Assembly (NCBI GenBank): GCA_963843685.1
Contig: CAWJLO010000015.1
Location: 12,474-76,473, forward strand
Reading direction: 5' to 3'
Source: DASQHL01 sp963843685
GTDB taxonomy: Bacteria; Chloroflexota; Dehalococcoidia; DSTF01; JACRBR01
Length of the DNA stretch: 64,000 bases
This document shows, in pieces, positions 18,901 to 27,924 of this stretch. The position numbers and the translations under genes were made by a program. The notes beneath the pieces were generated by a model. That model did no database searches and had not been told where the DNA came from. It saw only the letters and a list, made by a program, of their open reading frames with translations. Each line of letters starts with the position of its first letter. Position 1 is the stretch's first letter.

Positions 18901-19983
18901 CTAGTTCTTCGCGGGGTCGAGCAGCATGGCCATGAACGGGTTCATGCGCTCGCGGCGGTCGCCGAGGCCGACAACGTCGAGGCGGTGCATGTACTCGTTC
19001 ACCTGGCGCTTGCGGATGGCGAGGAGCTTGCCGTAGCCCTCGCGCAGCTGCGCCTCGCTGGTGCCGCCGCCGAGCAGGATGGCGAGCGCCTCGCCGGTCT
19101 CGCCGCCGCCGGTGAGTCCGGCCTGGGTGCTGCCGGCGCCGAGGTTCCCTTCCATGCGGTCGAGGTAGGTGTGGATCTCGTCGCGGCGCTCGGGCTCCGT
19201 CTCCATGACGTACTTCATGTGCATGACGCCGAAGGCGACGTGGCGGCTCTCGTCCTGCGCGGCGAGGCGGAACATGCGCTTGTCGACCTCCGTCTGGGCG
19301 AACAGCTCGCCCATGCGGAACATCGACTGCACGAAGCCTTCGCCGACGAGGTGGAGCGTGGACGTCATCTCGGTGAAGTCCTGCGCGGTGAGCAGGCCGA
19401 TGGCGCCGGGGCCGGCCTTGAGCAGGCCGATGCCGTTGGCGAGCGCGCGCTTGCGGAAGACGTCGAGGTGGCGCGCTTCGTCCATGATCTGCGACGCGAG
19501 GAACATGCCGATCTCGAAGTACTCGCCGCTGACGTTGGGGGCGTACATGCCGGGAACGTCGCCGGCGATGAACTCCACCTGGGTGAGGAAGGTGCAGAGC
19601 TGCGACATGGCGAGCTCCAGCTCTTCGCTGAGCTGCGGCATGTCGGCCCACGGGATGTCGGTAGCGCTGCTCCACTGGCGCTGGACGGCCTCTTCATAGA
19701 GGAGCATGGCCGACTCCGACCAGACGGCGGCCTTGGTGTTGTAGTGCTTCTGCGTGCGTTGCTGGTCGGAGCGGGGGGCGGCGCCGCGCATGCGGCCGCT
19801 CTGGTTCTTGGTGGTGGTGGGGATCTCGCCGACGGAAACGGTGGCGATGTCCTCCAGCGTCAGGCCGCGCTTGCCGCCGGTGACGCGGAGGCCGCGCTCG
19901 GCGGCGGGCTCGTCGAGCCAGGAGAGGTCGAGATCCTCGCCGGCTGTTTCCTTCTTCAGTTGCTCAAGGACTTCGGACCGCAT
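18901..19983 (-). CDS. Ferritin-like di-iron (ribonucleotide-reductase R2-like) protein
   Basis: A 360-residue R2/ferritin-like oxidase. The carboxylate ligands of a di-iron site are all in place: a glutamate in TQVEFIA, ExxH in DEARHLDVF, a glutamate in LVGEGF, and the second ExxH in DESRHVAF. It is shaped like R2-like proteins, but the radical tyrosine and the class I RNR large subunit gene are not apparent here. It probably uses O2 at a di-iron or Mn/Fe centre to oxidise a lipid or small molecule. ATG 19983 follows AGGAGG. The adjacent downstream gene is a ligand-less paralog. Confidence 0.8.
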   Translation of the reverse strand: MRSEVLEQLKKETAGEDLDLSWLDEPAAERGLRVTGGKRGLTLEDIATVSVGEIPTTTKNQSGRMRGAAPRSDQQRTQKHYNTKAAVWSESAMLLYEEAVQRQWSSATDIPWADMPQLSEELELAMSQLCTFLTQVEFIAGDVPGMYAPNVSGEYFEIGMFLASQIMDEARHLDVFRKRALANGIGLLKAGPGAIGLLTAQDFTEMTSTLHLVGEGFVQSMFRMGELFAQTEVDKRMFRLAAQDESRHVAFGVMHMKYVMETEPERRDEIHTYLDRMEGNLGAGSTQAGLTGGGETGEALAILLGGGTSEAQLREGYGKLLAIRKRQVNEYMHRLDVVGLGDRRERMNPFMAMLLDPAKN

Positions 19984-20114
19984 AGTGGCCTCCTGATACG
20001 TCCAGCATCGGCGGACGATGGCAATTCTAGCGCCCGCTAAGGGCGCGCGTCTAGCAGCATACGACGTCAATGGAGCGGCAGTCTACAGATTCCGGCAGGT
20101 TTCTTGACCAGGCG

Positions 20115-23100
20115 TTACGCCGAAGCTGAGACTGGTTGCTCCTCGCCGGCTCCAGGACGGGGCGTGAGGCGCTTCCCCTCCTCCGTGGCGACGGGGATGC
20201 CGTCGCGGTAGATGAGGGCGTTCTGGTGGAGGGCGGGGACGCGGGCGCCGGGGGTGATGATGCCGGCGAGGTTGAGGGGGTCGGCGGCGTTGATGCGGAC
20301 CGTGTCGCCGGTGCGCTCCTCGCGGCGGATGCGGCGCAGGCCGTCGACGGCGTCGGGCATGGCGTACTGCTCGCCGATGAAGCCGGCGACGAAGCGGCCG
20401 CCGCGGACGACGCCGCGCGCCTCCTGCCGTCGCAACGCGCGGACGACGTCGCGCCACGGGACGGCGAAGCTCTCGCGGACGACGAGGTCGCGGAAGACGA
20501 CGCCGTAGCGGGCGAGGAGCTGCATCGCGACGGTCTCGGCGAGCTCATCGGGCGGTGAGGGCGCGGGCTGGAAGCGGTGGACGATCGACCAGCGGCCCTG
20601 CGGTGTGGTCGCGCGCGGGAGGCGCGATCCGGCGTGCGCGTGACGGCGAGCGCTGCGGGCGCGCGCGGAGCCGGCGGGCGTCATGATCTGTCGCAGTGAG
20701 CCGAAGCCGTCGCCGCTGACGATGCCGCGGGAGACGAGATCCCAGAGCGCTTCCTCGAGCTGGGCGGGGAGCTGGCGCGTCGCGGCGGCGAGATCCTCGA
20801 AGAAGAGGGCGCCGTGCGTGCGGAGCGCGTCGAGCACCTCCGATGCGCGGCGCCGCGAGTCGGATCCTCCGGCTGCGCTTCGCCGCGGACGGACTCCAGC
20901 AGCCAGCCAAGATCGCGGCGGAGGGCGAGGGTGATCGGCGTGGCGCGCTGCGGCGATGAGGCGCGCGCGGCGCCGTTGCTCTTGCGGAGAGAGAGTCGCG
21001 CCCAGGCGACGTCGCCGGCGAGGCAGAGCTCGTCGAGCCACTGCGGGTTGTAGTTGAGGACGCGCATCGGGAGGACGTCGCGCTCCCAGGCGACGGCGGG
21101 CAGCTCGAAGCCCTGGAGCTGGGCGACGGCCTCGAGCACGCCGCGCTTGCCTTCGAGGCGGCGCGGATTGGCGACGTGCTGGCGGACGAAGAGGTAGCGC
21201 ATGAAGTCCTGCGCGCTCACGGGCTCGATCTCGCTGCGGAGCCGGTCGAGCGTGTAGCGGTGGATGCGGGCGAGGAGGCGGCGGTCGCACCACTCCTCGT
21301 CGTCGCAGCCGGGGGTGAACCTGCCGCGGAGGACGATGCCCTCGCCTTCGAGTCGCGCGAGCGCCGAGACCGTCTCGAGCGTGCCGATGCCGAGCAGCGA
21401 CGCAATCGCGGCGGGCGTCTGCGGCCCGAGGTACTCCATGTGGCCGCGGACGGCGGGGAGGATCGCGTCCTCACGCTCCGGCGCGGGGCCGTCGAGGTGC
21501 GATGGCAGGTGGACCTTCGGCGTGATGATGGCGTCCGGATAGAGGCGTTCGATCGCGCGGAGGTGCTCCGTCGCGAACCAGAGGTCGGCGGCGGGAGTGC
21601 GGACGGTCGCGGCGCGGCCGGTGGCGACGAGCGCATCGAACCAGGCGCGCCACGCGGGCTGTTCGCGCGAGACGACGAGGCCGAGGAGGACGTCGTGCAG
21701 CTCGTCGGGGTCACGCGGCTCGGGGCGGGCTTCGTCGCGGACGCGCTCGATGGCTTCGAGGTCGAGCGCGCCGAGATCGCGCTGGTGTTCGGGCAGGGTG
21801 CGGCGGAGCGAGACGGCGCGGGTGCGGCGCTCTTCCAGCGGCGCGTCGTCGAGGAAGGCGTAGGGCTTGGCGTTGAGGATCTCGTGCGCGAACGGCGAAG
21901 GCTCCGCCGTGTCGCGCGCGTGCATGCGGATTGCACCGCTCTCCATCTTTTCGATCACGGCGGCGAGGCGCGGGAGATCCATCGCCTCGTACAGGCAGTC
22001 GTCCACCGTCTGCTTGATCAGCGGGTGGTCGGGGATGGGGAGCGGGCCGGTGATGTTCTCCTGGCAGCCGACCTGCTCCGGGAACACGGCGGCGAGCAGA
22101 TCGTCGGAGCGGATGCGCTGGATGGGCGGCGGCACCTTCTTGCCGCCGTTCTGGCGGAGGATGGCGAGCGCGCGCGTCGCGTTCCAGCGCCAGCGCGCGC
22201 CGAACATCGGCGTAACGAGCAGCGCCTGCTCGAGCGACTCGCGCAGCACGTCGGAGCGGACGAAGCGGAAGGCGTCCTCGAGCGGGAACGAGTGTTGGGG
22301 GCCGAGCGAGAGGACGACGGCGTCGTCGGTGGCCGCGGCCTGGAGCTCGAAGTCGAAGTTCACGCAGAAGCGCTTGCGGAGCGCGAGGCCGAGGCCGCGG
22401 TTGACGCGGCCGCCAAACGGGGCGTGCACGACCATCTGCATGCCGCCCGCGTCGTCGAAGAAACGCTCGAAGACGACATCCTCGTCGGAAGGGACGACGC
22501 CGAGCGCGGCCTTTTCGGCGCCGACGTAATCGACCACCTGCAGTGCGGCGGCGCGATCGAGCGCGCACTCTTCGTGGAGCCAGCCGGCGACGTCGTGACC
22601 GGCGTCGGCGCGGGCGACGATCTCGCGGCGGAGGCGGCTCACCTCTTCGGACAGCTCCCAGGTGCGGGAGGGCGCCTCGCCGAGCCAGAACGGCACGGAG
22701 GGCGGGCGGCCCTGCGCGTCCTCGACGCGGACGACGCCTCGCGCGGATTCGATGCGGCGGATCTTCCAGGAGTGCGAGCCGAGGAGGAAGATGTCGCCGG
22801 CCATGCTCTCGACCGCCCAGTCCTCGTTGACGGTGCCGACGAAGGTTTCGTCGGGATCGAGCACGACGCGGTAGTCGGCGACCTCCGGGATGGCGCCGCC
22901 GCTGGTGAGCGCCGTAATGCGGGCGGCGCGGCGGCCTCGCAGCGTGTTGTTGATGCGGTCGCGGTGGAGGAGCGCACGGCCGCGGCCGAGGCGCTCGGCC
23001 GGACCCTCGCTCAACATCTCGACGACGTCGTCGAAGTCCGCGCGTGACAGCGTGGCGTACGGCGTGGCCGTGCGGACCATGTCGAAGAGCTCGTCTTCGG

Positions 23101-24400
23101 TCCACTCGCGGCAGGCGCACTCGGCGACGATCTGCTGGGCGAGGATGTCGAGCGGGGCCACGGGCGGCTCGACGCGGTCGAGCGTGCCTGCGTGGACGGC
23201 GCGGATGAGGGCGGCGCACTCGACGAGCTCGTCACGCGAAGTGGCGAAGAGGCGGCCGCGCGACGTGAGGCCGAGCGCGTGGCCGGAGCGGCCGATGCGC
23301 TGGAGGAACGTCGTGACGGCGCGGGGCGATCCGATCTGGCAGACGAGGTCGACCGTGCCGACGTCGATGCCGAGCTCCAGCGACGCTGTGGCGACGATGG
23401 CGCGCATCTCGCCGTCCTTGAGGCGCTGCTCGATGCGGAGGCGGCGGTCCTTCGACAGGCTGCCGTGGTGGGCTGAGACGTGCTCCTCGCCGAGGCGCGA
23501 CGCCAGGTTGTGGGCGACGCGCTCGGCCATGCGGCGCGTGTTCACGAAGACGAGTGTCGTGCGGTGCTCGGCGATCAGCTCGGCGAGGCGGTCGTAGATG
23601 TCGGACCACTGCTCGGCGGCAGCGACGGCCTGGAGGTCGGACGGCGGCACTTCGACGAGGAGATCGAGGTCCTTGCGGTGGCCGACGTTGACAACGGTGC
23701 AGTTGGGGGCGCCGTCGGGTGTCGTGCGGGCGGCGCCGACGAGGAAGCGCGCGGCGTCCTCGATGGGATGCACTGTCGCCGAGAGGCCGATGCGCAGCGG
23801 GCGGCCGGCGGCACCGCGCTCGCAGAGCGCGTCGAGGCGGGCGAGCGACAGCATGAGGTGGCTGCCGCGCTTGTCGCGCATCAGGGCGTGCAGCTCATCG
23901 ACGATGACGGTGCGGACGTTGCGCAGGAGGTTGCGGCTGCGCTCCGCGGTGAGCATGAGGTAGAGCGATTCGGGCGTGGTGATCAGGATGTGGGGCGCCT
24001 GGCGCAGGATGGCGGCGCGGGCGGCCTGCGTCGTGTCGCCGGTGCGGAGGGCGGTGCGGATGCGGGGCGGCTCCATGCCCATCTCTTGCGCCGTGGCCTC
24101 GATGCCCGCGAGGGGCTCCTCGAGGTTGCGCTGGATGTCGCTGCTGAGCGCCTTGAGCGGCGAGACGTAGACGACGTCGATCCCGTCGGGGAGTTCACCG
24201 GCGAGGCCGCGGCGGAGGAGGGAATCGATGCTGGAGAGGAACGCCGTCAGCGTCTTGCCGGAGCCGGTGGGGGCGGCGATGAGGGCGTCGCGGCCCTGCG
24301 CGATGGCGTCCCAGCCGCGGAGCTGCGCGTCGGTGGCGGCGGGGAAGCGGCCGTCGAACCAGGCGCGGACTGCGGGATGGAAGTGCTCGGGTGCCGTCAT
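20115..24400 (-). CDS. lhr: Lhr-like ATP-dependent superfamily II helicase, frameshifted as read
   Basis: A very large DNA helicase, about 1428 residues when repaired, matching full-length Lhr. The SF2 motifs are present: Walker A APTGSGKTL near residue 45, the DELH box in VIVDELHAL, LSATVH, ATASLELGIDVG, and QRIGRSGHA. A DEAD-associated domain and the long Lhr C-terminal region follow. Near 20862 the frame switches. Adding one G to the GG at 20862-20863 restores EDPDSRRRASEVLDALRTH and joins the two parts. The C-terminal part (to 20115) retains winged-helix-like sequence. Lhr proteins act in DNA repair. ATG 24400 is the start. Confidence 0.85.
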
Positions 24401-24513
24401 GTGTTGCTGTCCGGAGTCGTGACGTTCGGGGTGGAGTCAGTGTAGCTGTCAGGAGACGGACGAAACCACGGATCGCACGGATTTCGCCGATGGCGTGGGG
24501 GGATGGTGACGGC

Positions 24514-24543
24514 GGGTGTCAGGATCGTCGGCAGTTGACACCC
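24514..24543. promoter_or_regulatory. Inverted repeat GGGTGTCA/TGACACCC upstream of a lipoprotein gene
   Basis: An 8-bp perfect inverted repeat with a 14-base spacer. The right arm overlaps a TTGACA (24535-24540) that could be a -35 box for the lipoprotein gene at 24624. It is a possible operator. Confidence 0.4.
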
Positions 24544-24623
24544 GAGTTGGACGAGGGTGATTGGAGGGCTACGGTTGAGGCGCGCGGGGGCAGCGGCGCC
24601 GGGGTCAAATTCAGGGGGGAGCC

Positions 24624-25487
24624 ATGTCATTACGTGCGCTGGAGATACGACGTTGGGCGGGGCCAGTCACGGCCGCCTTGGCGCTCACGCTGGCGGCGTG
24701 CGGCGGATCATCGAACAGTGGTTCCTCGTCTCCCACGATCGCACTGACTGATGCGGCGGGCGCGAGCACGCCCACTTCCGCGCCGCCGACGTCGACGCCC
24801 GCGCCTCCCACGGCGACCTCCACGCCCGAGCCGCCGACGTCGACTCCGACGCCGGAGCCGCCGACCGCCACGCCGACGCCGGCGGTCAAGACGTTTTCGA
24901 CGGCCGACAGCGGTGGGGGCACGGCCTCCGGCAAGCACTCCGGCGTGCTCGGCATCGTCTTCAGCGACGGGGAGTTCGGCTACGACGCCAGCAAGAACCA
25001 GGTGCAGGTGTACGCGTTCATCAACGTCGGTTCGGGCGAGACGCCGAGCGCGACGGGATACGTCGAGAACGCATTCCGGGCTCCGACGATCGGATCGGGG
25101 ATCGTGCACGCGCACGTGTCGGGCGCGGTGACGTGGAAGGGCGTGCTCGCGGGTGCCGGCGTGGGAGGGACGAAGGCGGCGGTGAGCATCGAGCTCAAGG
25201 TGCTGGACTCAAACGGGAAGACCGTGGCCACGAAAGAGGTGCACTCAAAGGAGCTTGCGGAGAACGTGTTGACCGTCGGAGGGTTTGACGACGACGGGAG
25301 TGACACGGCGGACTTCGTCGCGGACGTTGTGCCCGGCAACTCGTACCAGGTGCGACTCGAGGCTACGTGCGAGGCCCGCTCGGGGTTGATCAGCGGGTCG
25401 ACGCACTGCGTGTTCGGGCCGTCGGACACATACTCCAGCGGCTATGTGCGGTGGACGGAGCTGTCGGTGACGTTCTCGGGGTCGTAA
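24624..25487 (+). CDS. Secreted lipoprotein with Thr/Pro linker, unknown function
   Basis: A 287-residue exported protein. The signal peptide ends LAAC (lipobox cysteine at ~26). Residues ~40-90 form a low-complexity linker of Pro, Thr, Ala and Ser (repeated TSTPEPPTSTPTPEP-like units). The rest is a beta-rich domain with segments such as QVQVYAFINVG and VSIELKVLDSNGKTVATKE, suggesting an immunoglobulin-like or jelly-roll fold. I do not recognise the domain. ATG 24624 follows GGGGGAG. Linker style and lipobox match many Chloroflexota surface lipoproteins. Confidence 0.75.
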   Translation: MSLRALEIRRWAGPVTAALALTLAACGGSSNSGSSSPTIALTDAAGASTPTSAPPTSTPAPPTATSTPEPPTSTPTPEPPTATPTPAVKTFSTADSGGGTASGKHSGVLGIVFSDGEFGYDASKNQVQVYAFINVGSGETPSATGYVENAFRAPTIGSGIVHAHVSGAVTWKGVLAGAGVGGTKAAVSIELKVLDSNGKTVATKEVHSKELAENVLTVGGFDDDGSDTADFVADVVPGNSYQVRLEATCEARSGLISGSTHCVFGPSDTYSSGYVRWTELSVTFSGS

Positions 25488-25518
25488 GGGCCTCCTCGGG
25501 CACGGGCCGGTACAATTC

Positions 25519-26385
25519 ATGCGGATGCGGAATACGACCGGCACGTTTGACTCCGTCGATGGGCACCCGATGTTCGAGCAGCACTGGCTGCCGGACGGGG
25601 CGGTGCGCGCGGACCTGATCATCGTCCACGGGTACGCGGAGCACAGCGGGCGGTACGAGCACGTCGGCGCGTGGTTCGCCGAGCGCGGGGTGGCGGTGCA
25701 CGCGTATGACCTGCGCGGACACGGCTGCTCGGGCGGGGAGCGGGTGTTCGTGCGCTCGTTCGACGAGCACCTGGACGACCTGGAGACGTTCCTTGCCGGG
25801 GTCGGTGACCCCGAGCGGCCACGGTTTCTGCTGGGGCACAGCATGGGCGGCGGCATCGTGGCGCTGTACGCGGCGGAGCGACAGATCGGCATGCACGGGG
25901 TGCTGCTCAGCGGGGCGGTGACGCAGCGGCCGGGCGGCGTGGCCGGCGTGATCACGAGCGTGCTGGTGCTGGCGGGTCGGGCGTTCCCGAAGGTGAAGCT
26001 GAACAAACTCGACGCGGCGACCGTTTCGCGCGACCCGCAGGTAGTCGCGAAGTACGATTCCGACCCGCTGGTGTATCGCGAGAAGATGTACGCGGGGACG
26101 CTGTCGGCGATGATGCGGGCGGCCAGCCGGATTCGAAAGCGGGCGGGGCGCATGGGCGGGCCACTCCTGATCATGCACGGGACGGAGGACGCGCTGGTGA
26201 GCCCGGAGGCGAGCCGCTCGTTGCACGAGGTGGCCGGGGCCGACGACAAGACGCTCAAGCTGTACGAGGGCTTGTTCCACGAGATCCTGAACGAGCCGGA
26301 GCAGCGCCAGGTGATGGCCGACATGCTCGGCTGGATGGAAGAGCGCATCGCCGCGGCGCGCGTCGCGGAGGAGCGCGCCGGCTAG
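25519..26385 (+). CDS. Alpha/beta hydrolase, monoacylglycerol-lipase/lysophospholipase type
   Basis: A 288-residue enzyme of the Hydrolase_4 family. LIIVHGYAEHSGRY near residue 38 is the hallmark HGxxEHSxRY loop of monoacylglycerol lipases. The nucleophile is in LLGHSMGGGI near 114, the acid in MHGTEDALVSP near 222, and the histidine in YEGLFHEILNEPE near 255, so the triad is complete. It probably hydrolyses monoglycerides or lysolipids and releases fatty acids for the beta-oxidation genes present elsewhere in this window. It starts at ATG 25519, 31 bases after the lipoprotein gene, so cotranscription is possible. Confidence 0.9.
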   Translation: MRMRNTTGTFDSVDGHPMFEQHWLPDGAVRADLIIVHGYAEHSGRYEHVGAWFAERGVAVHAYDLRGHGCSGGERVFVRSFDEHLDDLETFLAGVGDPERPRFLLGHSMGGGIVALYAAERQIGMHGVLLSGAVTQRPGGVAGVITSVLVLAGRAFPKVKLNKLDAATVSRDPQVVAKYDSDPLVYREKMYAGTLSAMMRAASRIRKRAGRMGGPLLIMHGTEDALVSPEASRSLHEVAGADDKTLKLYEGLFHEILNEPEQRQVMADMLGWMEERIAAARVAEERAG

Positions 26386-26446
26386 CCCCTCCCGTCCCGA
26401 CGTCAAGCGCTTGGAGCTACGTCGCCGCACGGCGTACCATCGCCCC

Positions 26447-26587
26447 ATGCTCGCACTGACTCCATTCCCCTTCACCAAGCGAGGACGGCCCCGGACCGAC
26501 CCGCGGGCGGCCCTGCTCGACGTAACCGCAAGATCCAGACTCAGCCAAAACAAAGCGATAAGTGAGATCGCGAGATCAGAACATTGA
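26447..26587 (+). CDS. 46-residue small ORF, TetR-N-terminus-like, overlapping the CoA-transferase start
   Basis: ATG 26447 opens a 46-codon frame ending in TGA that overlaps the TTG start of the CoA-transferase gene as TTGA, the same arrangement as the ATGA/GTGA couplings elsewhere here. Its sequence (KRGRPRTDPRAALLDVTAR and later ISEIARSEH) resembles the start of a TetR regulator, with GRPRxDPR, then helix 1, then a helix-turn-helix entry. It stops before a full helix-turn-helix. It could be a decayed TetR gene, a leader that couples translation, or chance. No ribosome site is convincing. Confidence 0.4.
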   Translation: MLALTPFPFTKRGRPRTDPRAALLDVTARSRLSQNKAISEIARSEH

Positions 26588-27906
26588 GTGCGACGGGGTG
26601 GCGGCAGACCTACGCCGACAAGCTGACGACGGCCGATGACGCGGTGCGCCTGGTGCGCGACGGCGACCGCGTCGTCATCGGGATGCACTACCAGACGCCG
26701 CTGGCGCTGTGCCGGGCGCTCGCGGCGCGCGGGAACGAGCTGCACGACGTCGAGATCGAGAATTCGATCGCGACGTTCATCTCCTGGTGGCAGCACGATC
26801 AACCGAACAACTTCAACGTCCGCTCCTTCTTCCTGCAGGCGAGCGACCGGCCCGCCATGCGCAAGGGGCTGCTCGACTACGTGATCGCGCCGCCGACGCG
26901 GTCGGACGAGAGCTACTGGCTGGACCGGAAGCCGGACGTGTTCCTGGTGAGCGTGTCGCCGCCGGACGACGAGGGATGGTGCAGCTTCGGGATGAGCGTG
27001 TGGGGTGCGCCGGAGGTGGCGCGGGCGGCGGGGCACGTCATCGGCGAGGTGAACGAGCGGTTCATCCGCACGGGCGGCGACAACCGGATCCACATCGACC
27101 GGATCGAGAAGCTGGTGGAGGCGCCGGAGGTCTGGAAGTACCTGCGCCGGCCGCCGCGGACGCACGAGGAGAACGAGATCACGGAGGTGATCTGCTCGCT
27201 GGTGGCGACGGAGATCGTGCAGGACGGGGACACGCTGCAGATGGGGACGGGGACGGTGTCGGCGGCGCTGGCGCCGTTCCTCTCGCACCGGCAGGAGCTG
27301 GGGATCCACTCGGAGCTGATCTTCGGCGGGATCCCGGAGCTGGTCGATCACGGCGTGGTGACGGGGAGCCGGAAGACGGTGCACCCGGGGAAGGTCGTCG
27401 GCGCGTCGTTCGGGCCGCTGACGCAGCACGAGTTCCACCAGGTCGACGGGGACATGCGGTACGAGCTGTACTGCATGAGCCACACGAACGACATCGGCGT
27501 GATCGCGGCGCACGACAACATGTGCGTGGTGAACAACGCGCTGCTGGTCGACGCGACGGGGCAGATCAACGGCGAGACGATCGGGCCGGAGATCTACAGC
27601 GGGACGGGCGGGGCGTTCGCGTTCGCGGTGGGGGCGCTGCACGCGAAGAACGGGCGGTCGGTGACGGTGCTGCCGTCGACGTCGGTGGTGGACGGGGAGC
27701 GGCGGTCGCGGATCGTGGCGATGTTCCCGCAGGGGAGCGCGGTGACGGTGCCGCGGGGCTACGCCGACGTGTTCGTCACGGAGTACGGGATCGCGCGGCT
27801 GAAGGGGAAGACGCTGCGCCGGCGGATCGAGGAGCTGGTGTCGATCGCGCATCCGGACTTTCGGTCGGAGCTGCGGGCGGAGTGCCGGCGGGTGTACGGG
27901 GTGTAG
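26584..27906 (+). CDS. Acetyl-CoA hydrolase/transferase family (4-hydroxybutyrate-CoA-transferase-like)
   Basis: A 440-residue family I CoA-transferase of the acetyl-CoA hydrolase type. It shows the CoA-binding GMGTG-like stretch (LQMGTGTVSAAL near residue 220), then GIHSELIFGGIPELVDHGVVTG near 240, holding the catalytic glutamate, and GGAFAFAVGALHAKNGRS near 340. It moves CoA between short acyl chains, such as acetyl-CoA to an organic acid. The start must be TTG 26584, because an in-frame stop lies 21 bases upstream and no ATG fits the N-terminus. The TTGA overlap with a small upstream frame suggests coupling. Confidence 0.88.
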   Translation: MSATGWRQTYADKLTTADDAVRLVRDGDRVVIGMHYQTPLALCRALAARGNELHDVEIENSIATFISWWQHDQPNNFNVRSFFLQASDRPAMRKGLLDYVIAPPTRSDESYWLDRKPDVFLVSVSPPDDEGWCSFGMSVWGAPEVARAAGHVIGEVNERFIRTGGDNRIHIDRIEKLVEAPEVWKYLRRPPRTHEENEITEVICSLVATEIVQDGDTLQMGTGTVSAALAPFLSHRQELGIHSELIFGGIPELVDHGVVTGSRKTVHPGKVVGASFGPLTQHEFHQVDGDMRYELYCMSHTNDIGVIAAHDNMCVVNNALLVDATGQINGETIGPEIYSGTGGAFAFAVGALHAKNGRSVTVLPSTSVVDGERRSRIVAMFPQGSAVTVPRGYADVFVTEYGIARLKGKTLRRRIEELVSIAHPDFRSELRAECRRVYGV

Positions 27907-27924
27907 CGGTTAGAGGACGTAGGG

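Noticed and set aside
20115..21293. A separate gene for the C-terminal part of Lhr
   Set aside because: The segment continues the Lhr fold in another frame and one base restores a protein of the usual length, so it is treated as one gene.
21176..23047. A long open frame (over 600 codons) on the plus strand inside Lhr
   Set aside because: It is antisense to clear helicase motifs, has biased composition, and is a by-product of high GC with few stop codons.
24750..24900. Thr/Pro repeat in the 24624 lipoprotein as a tandem DNA repeat array or CRISPR
   Set aside because: It is a protein linker with degenerate units and no fixed-length spacers, so neither a CRISPR nor a clear VNTR.
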